A stretch of DNA of 64,000 nucleotides. It comes from an uncultured Prevotella sp. Lineage in GTDB: Bacteria; Bacteroidota; Bacteroidia; Bacteroidales; Bacteroidaceae. The DNA is taken from contig NZ_CAMJOS010000009.1 in assembly GCF_946407605.1 (NCBI RefSeq), positions 1 to 64,000 on the forward strand, given 5' to 3'. How positions within the stretch are numbered: the first letter of the stretch is position 1; each line of letters begins with the position of its first letter. The notes under the pieces were generated by a model that saw only the letters and a list, made by a program, of their open reading frames with translations, did no database searches and had not been told where the DNA came from. Positions 62,360-64,000 of the stretch are shown here, in pieces. Both the position numbers and the translations under genes were made by a program.

Positions 62360-64000
62360 TCAGAAATCTATGATGTGTAATGTCTTCTGGCCCACAAGGG
62401 CAGCGGCATAGGGGAATCCGCTCTTCATCATGTGAGGGCCTTTGAGCAGGTAGACCTCGCTGGCGCCTGCTATGATGTAGAAGTCCAGGAAGGTCTTCTC
62501 GTAGTATTCGTAGTTGTGCACGTCGTCGTTGCCGATATGCGATATAGTGCCTGGCGTGGTGACGATGTCGAAATGGCGCTGCGCCTCGCGGATAAACGTG
62601 GTGCTGTCGGAACAGATGACCAGGCGCTGGCGCGGATGCTTCTCCTTGATGATGGTGAGCTGGGCCATGCAGCTGTCGAGCAGCTGGCTGCGCTCCTGTG
62701 CCGAGAGAGGCTCGCAATACACCTCTTCGTTGAAGTCGTCGAGGCAGTTGCAGAAACGCGCCGAGACGGTGATATAGTCGCCTGCGATAGCGGCCTTACA
62801 ACGGTCGATGCTGGTCTGCAGACGTGCCGAAGGTTTGAAGAGCGACTGGAACGAATGGCCAAAGTCGTGGTCGTAGCAGAAGGCGGCATTGGTATAGGCG
62901 TGAACCTGATGTTGACGACTGCTGTTGAGCATCTGCACCATCTGCTGTTGGTGCTGCTGACGTTCGGCAGGGGTGTCGAGCACGCTGCTGGCAATGAGCC
63001 TCTCAGACTGAGAAGGGGCAAACGACAGCGCCTCGGAAGGGAGGGTCCAGTCGTAAGTGTTGGGCTCCAGATAATCGCTCAGCACAAAGGGATGAGTGAA
63101 GTGCAACTTAAACGTGCGCCCTATTTGCAAGCAGGCCTGATAGGTGCTCACGGCACCACGCAGACGGTCGATGAGTCCACCGCTGGGTGCATTGCCGCAG
63201 AACATGCTGATGACGTAGGGCTGGCAGTCGGGTAAGGCTGTTGCCTCCTGATAACAAGGTGCTATGGCCTCGATAATCTCCTGCTCTGTGCGTTGGCGGA
63301 TATACCTGTTGGCATAGGCTTTGGGGCACAGGCGCTGTATCATCTTCTCCACCAAAAGCATGGGCTTGTATTTCAGACAAATCAGGGCGAGCACCAAGGG
63401 AAAGCTCACCAGATTGAGGAACTGCAGACGCTCGCCCAGCGTGAGCACGCTGACGTCGAGGCGACGGAAGCAGGTGGAGAGGTTGGTGTGGATCTCGGCA
63501 TCGGCATGAGCCAGCTCGTCGTGATGAATGACAAAGAGGGCTGTCTTCCAACGCCAGTCGCAGAAGGCCCTGCGCATCATCCTGCGGTATTCCTCGCTGT
63601 TGCGGCCAAACTCCTTTTCAATGATGTCGAGCAGTTGCAGACAGGTCTTCTGGGTATGGAACACCTTAGGCGTGATGCGTGTGGTGATAGACTGCTCGTG
63701 GTTCTGATAATAATAGCGTGCCGAGGAAAAGGCCGCGGTGTTGGCATGAATCAGATAGAGACGCTCGTCAACCTCGTCGGAGTTCATCCATATGGGCTCT
63801 TTCTTCTCTGGCCAACTCATGTTAATCCATGCAGAGCGACGATACAGGCCACCGTTACAGCCAATGTGCCATTCAGGAGCCGTCTCCCTGACAAGGTCCC
63901 TGGAGCGATAAACCTTCGTGGTGTCGAAACCTGCAACGGGGAGTGTCGTGGTGGTCTGGCCAGAATCCAAATCAACAACCAGCATCTGGGGATAGACGAT
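62360..64000 (-). CDS. two-domain glycosyltransferase, 5' end outside window
   Basis: The frame is open to base 64000 (IVYPQMLVVDLDSG...), so the gene starts beyond the window and the track's start at 63985 is not its true start. The visible first part (HIGCNGGLYRRSAW, ANTAAFSSARYYYQNHEQSIT) is the second half of a family 2 glycosyltransferase, followed by a helical region with LVLALICLKY. Residues about 255-541 form a separate domain, SMFCGNAPSGGLIDRLRGAV, ISHIGNDDVHNYE and LDFYIIAGASEVYL. It resembles fucosyltransferase-like GT-B proteins that start with a GG(L)xxRLR motif. It therefore probably adds two sugars. The stop is 10 bases before wzx. Confidence 0.75.
   Translation of the reverse strand: MVYPQMLVVDLDSGQTTTTLPVAGFDTTKVYRSRDLVRETAPEWHIGCNGGLYRRSAWINMSWPEKKEPIWMNSDEVDERLYLIHANTAAFSSARYYYQNHEQSITTRITPKVFHTQKTCLQLLDIIEKEFGRNSEEYRRMMRRAFCDWRWKTALFVIHHDELAHADAEIHTNLSTCFRRLDVSVLTLGERLQFLNLVSFPLVLALICLKYKPMLLVEKMIQRLCPKAYANRYIRQRTEQEIIEAIAPCYQEATALPDCQPYVISMFCGNAPSGGLIDRLRGAVSTYQACLQIGRTFKLHFTHPFVLSDYLEPNTYDWTLPSEALSFAPSQSERLIASSVLDTPAERQQHQQQMVQMLNSSRQHQVHAYTNAAFCYDHDFGHSFQSLFKPSARLQTSIDRCKAAIAGDYITVSARFCNCLDDFNEEVYCEPLSAQERSQLLDSCMAQLTIIKEKHPRQRLVICSDSTTFIREAQRHFDIVTTPGTISHIGNDDVHNYEYYEKTFLDFYIIAGASEVYLLKGPHMMKSGFPYAAALVGQKTLHIIDF

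Overview
Organism. The window looks like a Bacteroidetes chromosome segment, most likely a Prevotella/Segatella-type gut or rumen anaerobe. The basis is the repeated promoter pattern TTTG-N18-21-TAnnTTTG (the Bacteroidetes -33/-7 consensus), weak Shine-Dalgarno sites, tRNAs without an encoded CCA, a complex I operon with fused nuoCD and no nuoEFG, and plant-polysaccharide enzymes (GH106, CE12-type esterase, GH115, glucuronate isomerase). The species assignment is an inference; no 16S gene is present.

Layout. 1-12.1 kb (minus): two tRNA-Asp genes, pheS, and an overlapping run lon > tgt > lptG-like > DEAD-box helicase > clpC > TonB-dependent receptor. 12.1-16.9 kb: divergent trmN6-like methyltransferase, then a minus-strand pectin-type operon (CE12 esterase > GH106 > a natural poly-histidine membrane protein). 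17.0-27.1 kb (plus): ten-gene complex I operon nuoA-B-CD-H-I-J-K-L-M-N. 27.3-41.5 kb (plus): HAD phosphatase, panB, MFS transporter, uxaC, Wza-like lipoprotein, glmS, carA, carB, manA, rpsF-rpsR-rplI. 41.7-47.7 kb: FGGY kinase, a Nudix protein fused to a macro-like domain, a lipoprotein, and GH115 alpha-glucuronidase.

47.8-57.8 kb is the accessory island. It holds an MmeI/YeeA-like DNA methyltransferase, an SF2 helicase, a small protein, a GIY-YIG(T5orf172)-ASCH protein, an HTH-phospholipase D protein and a stand-alone ASCH-like protein. A two-gene cassette with its own promoter sits between methyltransferase and helicase. From memory the methyltransferase-helicase-GIY-YIG trio matches B. subtilis yeeA-yeeB-yeeC, so this is probably an anti-phage modification/restriction system. 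The methyltransferase and the helicase are each preceded by the same 29-nt element, which leads into strong hairpins; the first copy lies in a ~330-nt leader containing a 24-codon uORF and a ~125-nt extended stem-loop. Two candidate small RNAs with consensus promoters and intrinsic terminators flank the island, and a non-coding boundary with palindromes and a 22-bp tandem repeat ends it.

57.8-64 kb (minus) is the end of a surface-polysaccharide cluster: three glycosyltransferases, a Wzx-type flippase, and a large glycosyltransferase running off the window edge.

How it works together. The first 47 kb combines housekeeping genes with hexuronate/pectin/xylan catabolism, anaerobic membrane energetics, and amino-sugar and carbamoyl-phosphate supply. 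The island and the polysaccharide cluster are the variable part. No insertion sequence, integrase or CRISPR array was seen.
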